Positions 28,932-37,207 of a stretch of 44,176 bases of DNA are shown here, piece by piece; position 1 is the stretch's first letter, and each line of letters starts with the position of its first letter. The position numbers were made by a program, and so were the translations under genes. The DNA lies in contig CAZAQB010000008.1 in assembly GCA_964487155.1 (NCBI GenBank), forward strand, positions 1 to 44,176, written 5' to 3'. The stretch is from CAZAQB01 sp964487155 (lineage in GTDB: Bacteria > Pseudomonadota > Gammaproteobacteria > Nitrococcales > Nitrococcaceae). The notes beneath the pieces are model-generated. The model saw only the letters and a list, made by a program, of their open reading frames with translations. It did not search any database and was not told the origin of the DNA.

Positions 28932-29033
28932 GCCGGATGCGCTTCGCTTATCCGGCCTACACGCTTCGCCTAGCCCGCGGTGGCGGATCGCAGCCCGCGT
29001 AGGCCGGATAAGGCGCGCAGCGCCGCATCCGGC
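28932..29033. repeat. REP/BIME-type inverted pair, second copy
   Basis: The left unit (28932-28960) and right unit (28998-29033) match those at 8050-8079 and 8109-8144; only the spacer between the units differs in length and sequence. Each unit can fold through GCCGGAT/ATCCGGC. As at the first site it lies between convergent genes, compatible with bidirectional transcription termination or mRNA 3'-end protection. Confidence 0.85.
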
Positions 29034-29040
29034 GCCCCGC

Positions 29041-29073
29041 CTGTTGGATTTGGCTGCGCTCCATCCACCCTAC
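29041..29073. repeat. Intergenic repeat of the TTGGATT...CCTAC type
   Basis: TTGGATTTGGCTGCGCTCC and ATCCACCCTACG resemble a short dispersed repeat often seen between gammaproteobacterial genes (imperfect palindrome around a GCTGCGC centre). Only one copy is present here, so the call rests on remembered resemblance. Confidence 0.4.
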
Positions 29074-29104
29074 GAGGACTGAGGACTGAGGACTGAGGAC
29101 TGAG
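29074..29104. repeat. Heptanucleotide tandem repeat (GAGGACT)
   Basis: Four full copies of GAGGACT plus three bases. The same heptamer, in one phase or the other, is found at 29303-29330 and 44123-44176. Confidence 0.9.
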
Positions 29105-29170
29105 CCAACGTAGCAAACGCCAAGGTGCCAAGCGCCGAGCCTGCGTGCCCGAACCGATCTGCGGGACCGA

Positions 29171-29188
29171 TGCCATCGCCCGATGGCA
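29171..29188. repeat. Short inverted repeat
   Basis: TGCCATCG and CGATGGCA pair perfectly around CC. It lies in the convergent region, 115 bases after the lipB stop in the lipB direction, and may help end lipB transcription. No T-run. Confidence 0.35.
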
Positions 29189-29301
29189 GGTTTCTCCGCA
29201 ACCTGCCCTACGGCGGGCTTCGGTCGGGCCCGGGCGGTTCCCAACCGGGGGCTGAGCAGAGCGTGACCCCACCCTGGCGCCTGTCAAGCCTCCTCTTCCA
29301 C

Positions 29302-29970
29302 TCAGTCCTCAGTCCCCAGTCCCCAGTCCTTTTCACCCCGCTCCAGCTGCGCCAGCAGGCAGCGCGCCAGCGCCTCGCCCGCCTCCTCGACGCTCAGCCG
29401 GATGCCGAGCCGGGCCAGGTCCACCACCGGCAGGCCGGCGTAGCCGCAGGGATTGATGCGGGTGAAAGGCTCCAGGTCCATGTCCACGTTCAGGCTCAGG
29501 CCGTGGTAGCTGCAGCCGCGGCGCACCCGCAGGCCGACGGCGGCCAGCTTGGCCCCGTCCACGTAGACTCCCGGCGCCTCCGGGCGGGCGCCAGCGTCCA
29601 CTCCCAGCTCCGCCAGCAGGTCCACCACGCTCTGCTCCAGGGCGGTGACCACGGGCCGCACGCCGAGCCCCCGGCGGCGCAGGTCCAGCAGCGGGTAGAG
29701 CACCAGCTGCCCCGGGCCGTGGTAGGTCACCTGGCCGCCCCGGTCCACCGGCACCACGGGAATGTCCCCCGGCGCCAGCAGGTGCTCCGGGCGGGCGTTG
29801 AGGCCCAGGGTAAACACCGGCGGATGTTCCAGCAGCCAGATCTGGTCGGGATGCTGCGGGCCGCGGCGCTCGGTATAGGCCTGCATGGCCCGCCAGGTGG
29901 GCTCGTAGGCCACCCGGCCCAGGCGTCGCAGCTCGGGGCGGCGGCTTGGGTCGTCCGTTGCCGTGGCCAT
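29302..29970 (-). CDS. lipB: Octanoyl-[acyl carrier protein]:protein octanoyltransferase LipB
   Basis: Transfers octanoate from acyl carrier protein to lipoyl domains such as the E2 at 2251-3363. DRGGQVTYHGPGQLVLYPLLDLRR is represented by the motif RGGQVTYHGPGQ; the catalytic Lys is in DGAKLAAVGLRVRRG and the acyl-accepting Cys in RINPCGYAG. The last ten codons (EKDWGLGTED and stop) are translated straight from a heptamer tandem repeat, so the native tail has been replaced or extended. ATG at 29970 is used; GTG at 29976 overlaps the ybeD stop. The lipoyl synthase gene lipA, the usual next gene, is not present. Confidence 0.95.
   Translation of the reverse strand: MATATDDPSRRPELRRLGRVAYEPTWRAMQAYTERRGPQHPDQIWLLEHPPVFTLGLNARPEHLLAPGDIPVVPVDRGGQVTYHGPGQLVLYPLLDLRRRGLGVRPVVTALEQSVVDLLAELGVDAGARPEAPGVYVDGAKLAAVGLRVRRGCSYHGLSLNVDMDLEPFTRINPCGYAGLPVVDLARLGIRLSVEEAGEALARCLLAQLERGEKDWGLGTED
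29303..29330. repeat. Heptanucleotide tandem repeat inside the lipB 3' end
   Basis: Four units of CAGTCCY on the plus strand (CAGTCCT, CAGTCCC, CAGTCCC, CAGTCCT). Read on the minus strand they give the C-terminal residues and stop codon of LipB. Same heptamer as at 29074-29104, in inverse orientation. Confidence 0.88.
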
Positions 29971-29972
29971 GC

Positions 29973-30242
29973 TCACAGGGTCATCAGCACCGCCGCGTCG
30001 GCGGCCAGATCCCGGTAGATGGCGTCCAGCTGCTGCCGGCTGGTTGCGGTGATGGTCACGGTCACCGACTGATAGCGCCCGGCCCGGCTGGCGGTGACCC
30101 GCACCTGCCCCGGGCCGGCTTCCGGAGCGTGCCGGCCCACCAGGTCCAGCACCCGCTCCGGGAAGGCCGCATCCTGCCGGCCCATGGCCTTGACCGGAAA
30201 CTCGCAGGGGAAAGTCAGCGCCGAGTCGCCCTCGGAGGTCAC
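29973..30242 (-). CDS. ybeD: YbeD family (DUF493) protein
   Basis: An 89-residue ferredoxin-like-fold protein. FPCEFPVKAMGR near the N-terminus and GRYQSVTVTITATSRQQLDAIYRDL match the DUF493 consensus. It is conserved beside lipB and dacA in gammaproteobacteria and has been proposed to influence lipoylation, but its activity is not established. GTG start at 30242 overlaps the preceding stop (GTGA), with GGGGAGGA six bases upstream. The stop overlaps or abuts the lipB start, indicating translational coupling. Confidence 0.93.
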   Translation of the reverse strand: MTSEGDSALTFPCEFPVKAMGRQDAAFPERVLDLVGRHAPEAGPGQVRVTASRAGRYQSVTVTITATSRQQLDAIYRDLAADAAVLMTL

Positions 30243-31102
30243 GTCGATTCCTCCCCGTCCCGCAGGCGCTGCTTCAATGCCTCGAAGGCGGCGCGCACCT
30301 GCCGGTAAACCGGCCCCGGCTTGCCCGGGCCCACGGGCCGGCCGTCGAGCTCCACCACCGGCACCACTTCCTTGGTGCTGCTGGTCAGCCAGATCTCCTC
30401 GGCGGCGGCGAGCTCGGCGATATCCACCCGCCGTTGCTCGCAGGCCAGACCCTCGGCGGCGGCCAGCTCCAGCACCAGGTCCCGGGTGACGCCCGGCAGC
30501 AGGTCGGTGCTCTGCACCGGGGTCACCACCACGCCGTCGCGCACCAGCAGCACGTTGGACGCCGCCCCCTCGGTGAGCGCGTCCTCCCGCACCAGGAGGG
30601 CCTCGTCGGCGCCGGCGTCCACCGCCTGCTGGCGCAGCAGCACGTTGGGCAGCAGGGCGGTGGTCTTGATGTCGCAGCGCCGCCAGCGGATATCCGGCAG
30701 CACCACCGCCCGGAAACCCCGGGGCTGCGGAGGCACCAGCGGCTCGGCCATGGCGAACACGCCGGGGGCGGTGGCCGCTGGGAAAGCGTGGTCACGATTG
30801 GCCGGGGCGCCCCGGGTGACCTGCAGGTAGAGCTTCACGTCCCCGCCGCCGGCCTGGGCGGCAAGCCGCTCCAGCACCTCACGCCAGGCGGCGCGGTCCA
30901 GGGGCGGGGCCATGCGCACCGCGGCCAGGCTGCGCTCCAGGCGCTCCAGATGGGCGCCCAGCCGGAACGGCCGGCCGCCGTAGGCCGGGATCACCTCGTA
31001 GACGCCGTCGCCCAACAGAAAGCCCCGGTCCAGGGGCGAGATGCGAGCCTCGGCGAGCGGCAGGAAGGCGCCGTCCAGGTAGCAGGGCCGCTCGTCGGCC
31101 AT
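30239..31102 (-). CDS. Class IV aminotransferase, D-amino acid aminotransferase-like
   Basis: A PLP enzyme of fold type IV with 287 residues. YLDGAFLPLAEARISPLDRGFLLGDGVYE is typical (motif PLDRGFLLGDGVYE). The PLP lysine is in DIKTTALLPNVLL, and EGAASNVLLVRDG, TPVQSTDLLPGVTRD and IWLTSSTKEVVPVV complete the site. In Pseudomonas-like genomes this gene sits between dacA and ybeD and is called D-alanine aminotransferase, which would fit a cell-wall neighbourhood. Branched-chain aminotransferase and aminodeoxychorismate lyase are related alternatives that sequence alone cannot exclude. It begins five bases after the dacA stop. Confidence 0.88.
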   Translation of the reverse strand: MADERPCYLDGAFLPLAEARISPLDRGFLLGDGVYEVIPAYGGRPFRLGAHLERLERSLAAVRMAPPLDRAAWREVLERLAAQAGGGDVKLYLQVTRGAPANRDHAFPAATAPGVFAMAEPLVPPQPRGFRAVVLPDIRWRRCDIKTTALLPNVLLRQQAVDAGADEALLVREDALTEGAASNVLLVRDGVVVTPVQSTDLLPGVTRDLVLELAAAEGLACEQRRVDIAELAAAEEIWLTSSTKEVVPVVELDGRPVGPGKPGPVYRQVRAAFEALKQRLRDGEEST

Positions 31103-31107
31103 GGCCG

Positions 31108-32277
31108 TCACTGGAACAGCAGCAGCACTTCGTCCACCATCCGGCGCCACAGGCCGCCGGTCTCCACGCCCTCCAGCGCTACCAGCGGCTCGGTGCGCAC
31201 CGTTGCCCCTTCCAGGCGCACCACGACCTCGCCGTAACGCCCGGCGGGCTGCACCGGGGCCATGATGGTCTGCTCCACGCTCATGGTGGCCTCCAGGTCA
31301 TCGTAGCGGTCCCGGGGGATGGTTACGAACAGATCCCGGGCCAGGCCCAGGGACACCAGCTCCTGGCCGCCCTTCCAGACCCGGGCCCGGGTCAGGGCCT
31401 CGCTGGCGGCGTACAGGCGGTGGGTCTCGAAGAACCGGAATCCATAGCTCAGCAGCGCCAGGCTGTCATCGGCCCGGGCCTCGACGCTGTCGGCCCCCAT
31501 CACCACCGACACCAGGCGCATGCCGTCGCGCTCGGCGGAACTGGCCAGGCAGTAGCCGGCGGCCTCGGTGTGGCCAGTCTTGAGCCCGTCCACGGAGGAG
31601 TCGCGCCACAGCAGCTTGTTGCGGTTGAGCTGCTCGATGCCGTTCCAGGTGAAGTGCCGCTCGGAGTAGTACTCGTAGTAGTCGGGGAAGTCCCGAATCA
31701 GGGCGCGGACGAGCCGCGCGGTATCGCGGGCGCTGCTGTAGTGCTCCGGCTCGGGCAGCCCGTTGGCGTTCTGGTAATGGGTATTGCCAAGCCCCAGGGC
31801 CTCGGCGTACTGGTTCATCACCTGGGCGAAGGTCTCTTCGGTGCCGGCGACATGCTCCGCCAGGGCGATGCTGGCGTCGTTGCCGGACTGCACGATCATG
31901 CCCCGCAGCAGGTCCTCCAGCGGCACCCGGTCGCCCACCTCGATGAACATGCGCGAACCCGGCGCCCGCCAGGCCTTCTCGCTCACCAGCACGCTGTCCT
32001 CCAGGGAGAGCTTGCCCGCCTTGAGCTCGCTGAACACCACGTAGGCGGTCATCATCTTGGTGAGGCTGGCCGGGTCCCGGCGCTCGTCGGCCTGGCGTTC
32101 CGCCAGCACCCGGCCGCTGTGGAAGTCCATCAGCAGATAGCTCTGTGCACCCAGGGCGGGGGGAGAGGGGACCGGGATCGGCTGGCTCTCGGGGGCTGCG
32201 CCCACGGCGCAGGCAAACAGGGCAAACAGCAGAACGAGGGATTGAAACGGCTGCCGGACTGGACGCATGGTGAACAT
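31108..32277 (-). CDS. dacA: D-alanyl-D-alanine carboxypeptidase (PBP5/6 type)
   Basis: Low-molecular-weight penicillin-binding protein that removes the terminal D-Ala from peptidoglycan pentapeptides. A signal peptide (SLVLLFALFACAVGAA) precedes the catalytic domain with the three active-site motifs SLTKMM, SGN (in VQSGNDAS) and KTGHTEAAGY. The beta-rich C-terminal domain ends with GGLWRRMVDEVLLLFQ, an amphipathic anchor helix as in PBP5. At 389 residues the length is typical. It follows rlpA by 96 bases on the same strand. Confidence 0.95.
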   Translation of the reverse strand: MFTMRPVRQPFQSLVLLFALFACAVGAAPESQPIPVPSPPALGAQSYLLMDFHSGRVLAERQADERRDPASLTKMMTAYVVFSELKAGKLSLEDSVLVSEKAWRAPGSRMFIEVGDRVPLEDLLRGMIVQSGNDASIALAEHVAGTEETFAQVMNQYAEALGLGNTHYQNANGLPEPEHYSSARDTARLVRALIRDFPDYYEYYSERHFTWNGIEQLNRNKLLWRDSSVDGLKTGHTEAAGYCLASSAERDGMRLVSVVMGADSVEARADDSLALLSYGFRFFETHRLYAASEALTRARVWKGGQELVSLGLARDLFVTIPRDRYDDLEATMSVEQTIMAPVQPAGRYGEVVVRLEGATVRTEPLVALEGVETGGLWRRMVDEVLLLFQ

Positions 32278-32373
32278 CGGGTCTCTTGGGAACTGACGGG
32301 ATCGCGGCCCCGGCGGGCCGCGTGTGTGGACGCATTGTAGACCGGATTGCCCGGGAGACGTGCGCCGTGCGGC

Positions 32374-33162
32374 CTACTCCGCCACCACCACGTGGGCGTC
32401 GGCTATGCCGTGCGCGCCGAGCCGGGAGCTGACCCGGTCCACGGCCGCCACATCGGCCAGGGGCCCCAGCCGGACCCGGTACAGCCCGTCGCTGCCGGCG
32501 CTGCGGCTGAGGCTCACGGGTGTGTCCAGGCCGGTCCGCTCCAGGCGCTGCAACAGGGCGAGGGCATTGCCGCGCTCGGAGAAAGCCCCCACCTGCAGGA
32601 AATAATGTACGCCGGCGGCCTCGGCGGGGGGAACCACCGGGGCGGAAGCCGCCTTCGCCGGAGCGGGCGCCGCCAGCGCCTCCACCTCCACCGGGGCGGT
32701 GCCGGTCTCGGTCATGCCCAGCTTGCTGGCAGCGGCGTAGGACAGGTCGATGAGCCGGTTGTTGACGAACGGGCCGCGGTCGTTGACCCGTACCACCACC
32801 TGGCGGCCGTTTCCCAGGTGGGTCACCCGCACGTAGCTGGGCAGGGGCAGGCTGCGGTGGGCGGCGGTCATGGCGTACATGTCGTAGGGCTCGCCGCTGG
32901 AGGTGCGCCGGCCGTGGAACTTGCGCCCGTACCAGGAGGCGATGCCCCGTTCCCGGTAGCCGTCGGCGCGTTCCAGGGTGCGGTAGGTGCGGCCGAACAC
33001 GGTGTAGCGCTCCGGGTTGCCGTAGCGGCTCGGTGGCTCGGATCGGGGCACGGCATCGGGGATTTCCTGGGGGGCGGAAATCGGTCGGCCGGGACCGTCC
33101 GGAAAGGCGCAGCCCCCGAGCCAGAGGCCGGCCAGCAGCGCGGCAGCGGCGCTCCGGCGCAT
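32374..33162 (-). CDS. rlpA: RlpA-type lipoprotein, septal peptidoglycan transglycosylase family
   Basis: A 262-residue lipoprotein. The lipobox is LWLGGC with Cys18. A double-psi beta-barrel domain carries GIASWYGRKFHGRRTSSGEPYD and RVNDRGPF; in P. aeruginosa RlpA this domain cleaves naked glycan strands. A linker rich in Ala/Pro leads to a C-terminal SPOR domain (HYFLQVGAFSERGNALALLQRL) that binds denuded septal glycan. ATG is one base after the mltB stop. Placement after rodA-mltB and before dacA is the conserved gammaproteobacterial order. Confidence 0.95.
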   Translation of the reverse strand: MRRSAAAALLAGLWLGGCAFPDGPGRPISAPQEIPDAVPRSEPPSRYGNPERYTVFGRTYRTLERADGYRERGIASWYGRKFHGRRTSSGEPYDMYAMTAAHRSLPLPSYVRVTHLGNGRQVVVRVNDRGPFVNNRLIDLSYAAASKLGMTETGTAPVEVEALAAPAPAKAASAPVVPPAEAAGVHYFLQVGAFSERGNALALLQRLERTGLDTPVSLSRSAGSDGLYRVRLGPLADVAAVDRVSSRLGAHGIADAHVVVAE

Positions 33163-33163
33163 G

Positions 33164-34141
33164 TCAGGCGCCGCTCCGCCGCTCGCGGATGGCCTCGGCC
33201 AGTTGCAGCACCGCCATGGCGTACAGGGGACTGTGGTTGTAGCGGGTGATGACATAGAAATTGCGGAACGTCACCCAGAACTCGCTCTGGCCCGGGGCGC
33301 TCTCCAGGGTCAGCAGCCGCGCGGGCGCCTCGTCCGGCACCTCCGCCTGGAAGGCCACGCCCAGGCGGCGCAGCTGCGCCGCGCTGTGCCGGGGCTTGAG
33401 GCCTGCGTCCAGAGCCTGACGCCAGGCCTCGCCGCTGACCCGCGCCGGCACGGCCACCGGCTGGCCTTCCCGCCAGCCGTGGCGGGACAGGTAGTTGGCG
33501 ACACTGCCCAGGGCGTCGCCGGGCTCCCCCCACAGGTCGCGGCGGCCATTGCCGTTGTAGTCCACCGCGTAGGCCCGGTAGCTGCTGCTGATGAACTGCG
33601 GAATGCCCATGGCGCCGGCGTAGGAGCCCTTCGGCTCCAGGGGATCGATGCCTTCCTCGCGGGCAAGCAGCAGGAACTCCTCCAGCTCGCGGCGGAAGAA
33701 GTCGGCCCGGGGCGGATAGTCGAAGCCAAGGGTGCGCAGCGCGTCGATCACCCGGAAGCCGCCGGCGTGGGCGCCGTAGCGGGTCTCCACGCCAACGATG
33801 GCCACCAGCAGGTGGGCCGGCACCCCGAAACGCTCGCTGACCTCGTCCAGCAGCGCCCGGTGGCGCTGCCAGAACTCCACCCCCTCGCGGATGCGGTCCG
33901 GCTTCACGAAGATGGGCCGGTAGCGGTGCCAGGGCAGCGCCTCGGCGGGGCTTGAGATGCGGCTGAGGATGTCGTCCCGGCGCTCGCTGGCGTCCAGAAC
34001 CTCCAGCACGTAGTCCGGCTCCAGCCCGTGGCGACGGGCCATGTCGTCGGCGAAGGCGCGGAACGCGGTGTCGGCAGCGGCGGCCCCGGAGGCCAGCAGC
34101 AGCAATCCCAGCAGGGCGGGACGCGGGTCGGTCAGGCTCAT
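33164..34141 (-). CDS. mltB: Membrane-bound or periplasmic lytic murein transglycosylase B
   Basis: Lytic transglycosylase that cuts MurNAc-GlcNAc bonds and leaves 1,6-anhydro ends, the products later handled by AmpD and AmgK/MurU. Catalytic Glu is in IVGVETRYG; PKGSYAGAMGIPQFISSSYRAYAVDYNGNGRRDLW shows the family (motif AGAMGIPQFI and a Ca-binding-like DYNGNGRRD loop). The N-terminus (MSLTDPRPALLGLLLLASGAAAADTAF) is a cleavable signal without a lipobox Cys, so this form would be soluble in the periplasm. ATG at 34141; ATG at 34162 lacks a ribosome site. Confidence 0.94.
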   Translation of the reverse strand: MSLTDPRPALLGLLLLASGAAAADTAFRAFADDMARRHGLEPDYVLEVLDASERRDDILSRISSPAEALPWHRYRPIFVKPDRIREGVEFWQRHRALLDEVSERFGVPAHLLVAIVGVETRYGAHAGGFRVIDALRTLGFDYPPRADFFRRELEEFLLLAREEGIDPLEPKGSYAGAMGIPQFISSSYRAYAVDYNGNGRRDLWGEPGDALGSVANYLSRHGWREGQPVAVPARVSGEAWRQALDAGLKPRHSAAQLRRLGVAFQAEVPDEAPARLLTLESAPGQSEFWVTFRNFYVITRYNHSPLYAMAVLQLAEAIRERRSGA

Positions 34142-34179
34142 CGGGCGGAGGTCCTGGAACATGGATCGGGTGGGCGGAT

Positions 34180-35310
34180 TCAGGACGGCCACAGGCGGCG
34201 GTGGGTATGGATGGACATGAGAATACCGAAGCCCGCCAGAATGGTCACCAGAGAGGTGCCGCCATAGCTGATCAGGGGCAGGGGAAGGCCGACCACCGGC
34301 AGCAGGCCGCTCACCATGCCGATGTTGACGAACACGTAGACGAAGAAGGTCAGGGCGATGCTGCCGGCCAGCAGCCGGCTGAAGGTGTCCTGGGCGCACT
34401 GGGCGATGTACAGGCCCCGCGCCACTACCGCCAGGTAGAGCCCCAGCAGCAGCGCCACCCCGGCGAGCCCGAACTCCTCGCTCAGCACCGCGAACACGAA
34501 ATCGGTGTGCTGCTCCGGCAGGAAGTTCAGGTGCGACTGGGTGCCGTTCAGCCAGCCCTTGCCGTAGACGCCGCCGGAGCCGATGGCGATCTTGGACTGG
34601 ATGATGTGGTAGCCGGCCCCCAGGGGGTCGCGTTCCGGGTCGAGAAACGTCAGCACCCGGCCCTGCTGGTAGTCCCGCATGCCAAAGAACCACAGCGCCG
34701 GGGCGGTGGCGGCCGCCAGCAGGGCGGTACCGCCGATGACCCGCCAGCGCAGCCCGGCGAGGTAGAGCGCGAACAGGCCCGCCGCCGTGACCAGCACGGC
34801 GGTGCCGAGATCCGGCTGCAGAGCCACCAGCACGGCGCTGAGTGTAATCATGCCAAGGCTCAGCAGGGTGGCCCGGGCGCCGGGCGGCAGGGTCTCCCGG
34901 GCGAGCAGGGCGCTGACCGCCATGGGCAGGGCCAGCTTCATGACCTCCGAGGGCTGGAAGCGCACCAGTTTGAGGTCCAGCCAGCGGTGGGCGCCGCCGG
35001 CCTCCACGCCCACCAGCAGCACCGCCCCCAGCAACAGCACGCCGGCGCCGAACAGCCAGGGGGTCCAGCGCCGCAGCGTCCACGGCGGCACCTGGGCCAG
35101 GGCCACCATGGCGCCGAAGGCCACCCCCAGGCGCAGTCCCTGGCGGCGGATGGCGTCCAGTTCCTGGCCGAAGGCGCTGTACAGCACCACCAGCCCGAGG
35201 CCGGCCAGAGCCAGCAGCGGCAGCAGCAGCACGGCGTCCAGGTGCAGGCGCCGTTGCAGCAGCCCCATGGGCCGGGAGGTCGTGCCGCGGATGTCAGCCC
35301 CCGCCAGCAA
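34180..35310 (-). CDS. rodA: Rod-shape SEDS peptidoglycan glycosyltransferase RodA
   Basis: SEDS-family polymerase that works with PBP2 in the elongasome. About ten membrane helices are visible. Hallmarks: KLVRFQPSEVMKLALPMAVSALL, LQPDLGTAVLV (with the catalytic-region Asp), GYHIIQSKIAIGSGGVYGKGW, FLPEQHTDFVFAVLSEEFG and PLPLISYGGTS. TTG at 35310 is chosen since GGAGGA lies five bases upstream; it lies within the last codons of mrdA, giving a 17-bp overlap. An ATG at 35268 has no ribosome site. At 376 residues the size is typical. Confidence 0.94.
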   Translation of the reverse strand: MLAGADIRGTTSRPMGLLQRRLHLDAVLLLPLLALAGLGLVVLYSAFGQELDAIRRQGLRLGVAFGAMVALAQVPPWTLRRWTPWLFGAGVLLLGAVLLVGVEAGGAHRWLDLKLVRFQPSEVMKLALPMAVSALLARETLPPGARATLLSLGMITLSAVLVALQPDLGTAVLVTAAGLFALYLAGLRWRVIGGTALLAAATAPALWFFGMRDYQQGRVLTFLDPERDPLGAGYHIIQSKIAIGSGGVYGKGWLNGTQSHLNFLPEQHTDFVFAVLSEEFGLAGVALLLGLYLAVVARGLYIAQCAQDTFSRLLAGSIALTFFVYVFVNIGMVSGLLPVVGLPLPLISYGGTSLVTILAGFGILMSIHTHRRLWPS

Positions 35311-37174
35311 GGGTTTCCTCCGCGGCCGGCTCCCGGGCCATCCACTGCTCGATCACCCGGCGCGCCACCGGAGCGGCCACGGCGCTGCCGCTGCCGCCGT
35401 TTTCCACTACCACGGCCACCACGATGCGCGGATCCTCGACCGGCGCGAAGGCGATGAACAGCGCGTGGTCCCGCAGCCGCTCCTCGATCTCCTCCGGATC
35501 GAGCTTCTCGTCCCCCGGCGGCAGGCCGAATACCTGGGCGGTGCCGGTCTTGCCGGCAATGTGGTAGCCGATGCCCTGGCCCACGGCCCGGGCGGTGCCC
35601 CGGCGGCCGTGCACCACCGATTCCATGGCCCTGGTCACCAGCTCCCAGTGAGCCGGCTCATCCAGCTCCACCGGCGGGCGCGCCGGCGTCGCCGGCAGGG
35701 ACTCCGGCGCCGGGCTGCCCGCGGGCTGCGCGGCCCTCACCAGGCGTGGCCTCACGCTGCGGCCGCGATTGGCGATCACCGCGGTGGCCGCCGCCAGCTG
35801 CAGGGGTGTGGCAAGGCTGAAGCCCTGGCCGATGCCGGTAATCACCGTCTCGCCGTGGAACCAGGACTCTCCCTTGGCCTGGCGCTTCCACTCCCGGGAA
35901 GGCAGCACCCCGGAGAGCTCGCCATCCAGGTCGACGCCAGTGGGCTGCCCGAAGCCGAAGCGGGCCAGGAAGTCGTGCATGGCATCGATGCCGAGGTTGT
36001 AGGCGAGATCATAGAAATACACGTCGCAGGACTGCGCCACCGCCTCGTTGAAATCCACCGGCCCGTGGCCCCAGCGTTTCCAGTCGCGCCAGCGGTGGTC
36101 CACGTTCGGCAGGCTGTAGGAACCCCGGCAGTCAATGATGTGGTCCGGACTTACCGTGCCATGCTCCAGCCCGGCCAGGCCCACGAAGGGCTTGACCGTG
36201 GATCCGGGCGGATACTGGCCCCGCAGCGCCCGGTTGAACAGCGGCTTGTCGCGGCCCTGGTGCAGGCTGGCATAGGCGTTCTGGGAAATTCCATTGACGA
36301 ACGGGTTGGGGTTGTAGCGGGGCGCGCTGACGAAGGCCAGCACATCGCCGTTGTCGGGATCCAGGGCCACCACCGCTCCGTTGGCGTCTCCCAGTGCCTG
36401 CACGGCGGTTCGTTGCAGCGCCAGGTCGAGGGTCAGGTGGAGGTCAGCCCCCGGGGTGGGGGCGGTGCGTTCCACGGTGCGCAGCACCCGGCCCAGGGCA
36501 TTGGTCTCCACCTTCTCCACGCCCACGGTGCCGTGCAGCAGGTCTTCGTAGTGGCGCTCCACACCGGTCTTGCCGATGTGGCTGGAGCCCTGGTATTCGG
36601 CGGGGTCCAGCCGGCGCAGTTCCGCCTCCGAGATACGGCCCACATAGCCCAGGGCGTGCACCGCCAGCTCCCCCTGGGGGTAATAGCGCGTCAGGTGGGC
36701 CTGCACCTCAACACCCGGGAAGCGGTGGCGGTTCACCGACAGCCGGGCCACCTCCTCGTCGCTGAGCTGGAAGCGCACGGGAAGGGCCTCGAACCGCCGG
36801 CGCTGGCTGCGCAGCGTGTGGAAGCGCTCCAGGTCGTCGGGGTTGATGTCCACCAGCTCGGCGAGCGACGCCAGGGTGCGGCCCATGTCCGTGACCTGCT
36901 CCGGCGTGATGGTGAGCCGGTAGGTGGGCCGGTTCTCGGCCAGCACCTCGCCGTCCCGGGCGTAGATGAGACCCCGGGTCGGCGGCGCGGCCAGGATGCG
37001 GATGCGGTTGTCCTGGGACAGGGTGCTGAAGTGCTGGTAGCTGGCCACCTGCAGATAGGCCAGGCGCACCAGCAGCACCAGGGCCAGGCCCACCACGACC
37101 ACCAGGGCGAACACCAGGCGTCCGCCCACCAGGCGGGTTTCGCCGGCTGCGTCCTTGATCAGAGGCTGGGACAT
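35294..37174 (-). CDS. mrdA: Penicillin-binding protein 2, elongation-specific transpeptidase
   Basis: Monofunctional class B transpeptidase that partners RodA. One N-terminal membrane anchor (LVFALVVVVGLALVLLVRLAYLQ), a pedestal domain (RGLIYARDGEVLAENRPTYRL, GVEVQAHLTRYYPQG), and a transpeptidase domain with the active-site motifs STVK (in PPGSTVKPFVGL), SCD (VAQSCDVYFY) and KTGT (HIAGKTGTAQV). At 626 residues it is of normal length. It is 33 bases after mreD and overlaps rodA, fitting a single mreCD-mrdA-rodA transcription unit. Confidence 0.96.
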   Translation of the reverse strand: MSQPLIKDAAGETRLVGGRLVFALVVVVGLALVLLVRLAYLQVASYQHFSTLSQDNRIRILAAPPTRGLIYARDGEVLAENRPTYRLTITPEQVTDMGRTLASLAELVDINPDDLERFHTLRSQRRRFEALPVRFQLSDEEVARLSVNRHRFPGVEVQAHLTRYYPQGELAVHALGYVGRISEAELRRLDPAEYQGSSHIGKTGVERHYEDLLHGTVGVEKVETNALGRVLRTVERTAPTPGADLHLTLDLALQRTAVQALGDANGAVVALDPDNGDVLAFVSAPRYNPNPFVNGISQNAYASLHQGRDKPLFNRALRGQYPPGSTVKPFVGLAGLEHGTVSPDHIIDCRGSYSLPNVDHRWRDWKRWGHGPVDFNEAVAQSCDVYFYDLAYNLGIDAMHDFLARFGFGQPTGVDLDGELSGVLPSREWKRQAKGESWFHGETVITGIGQGFSLATPLQLAAATAVIANRGRSVRPRLVRAAQPAGSPAPESLPATPARPPVELDEPAHWELVTRAMESVVHGRRGTARAVGQGIGYHIAGKTGTAQVFGLPPGDEKLDPEEIEERLRDHALFIAFAPVEDPRIVVAVVVENGGSGSAVAAPVARRVIEQWMAREPAAEETLAGGG

Positions 37175-37207
37175 GAACTCACTACCGGAATCGAGGGGGC
37201 CTGGCCA

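Larger units (their letters stand above)
28907..29301. other. Repeat-rich convergent intergenic region
   Basis: About 395 bases between the converging ends of the M14 gene and lipB, without a credible gene. From left to right: CTGAGGACTCAG (28912-28923), a REP/BIME pair (28932-29033), a second intergenic repeat type (29041-29073), a heptamer tandem (29074-29104), an inverted repeat in a less repetitive segment (29171-29188), and the second heptamer tandem at the lipB stop (29303-29330). Confidence 0.75.

Noticed and set aside
29074..29104. CRISPR repeats
   Set aside because: The repeated unit is seven bases in direct tandem with no spacers and no cas genes nearby.
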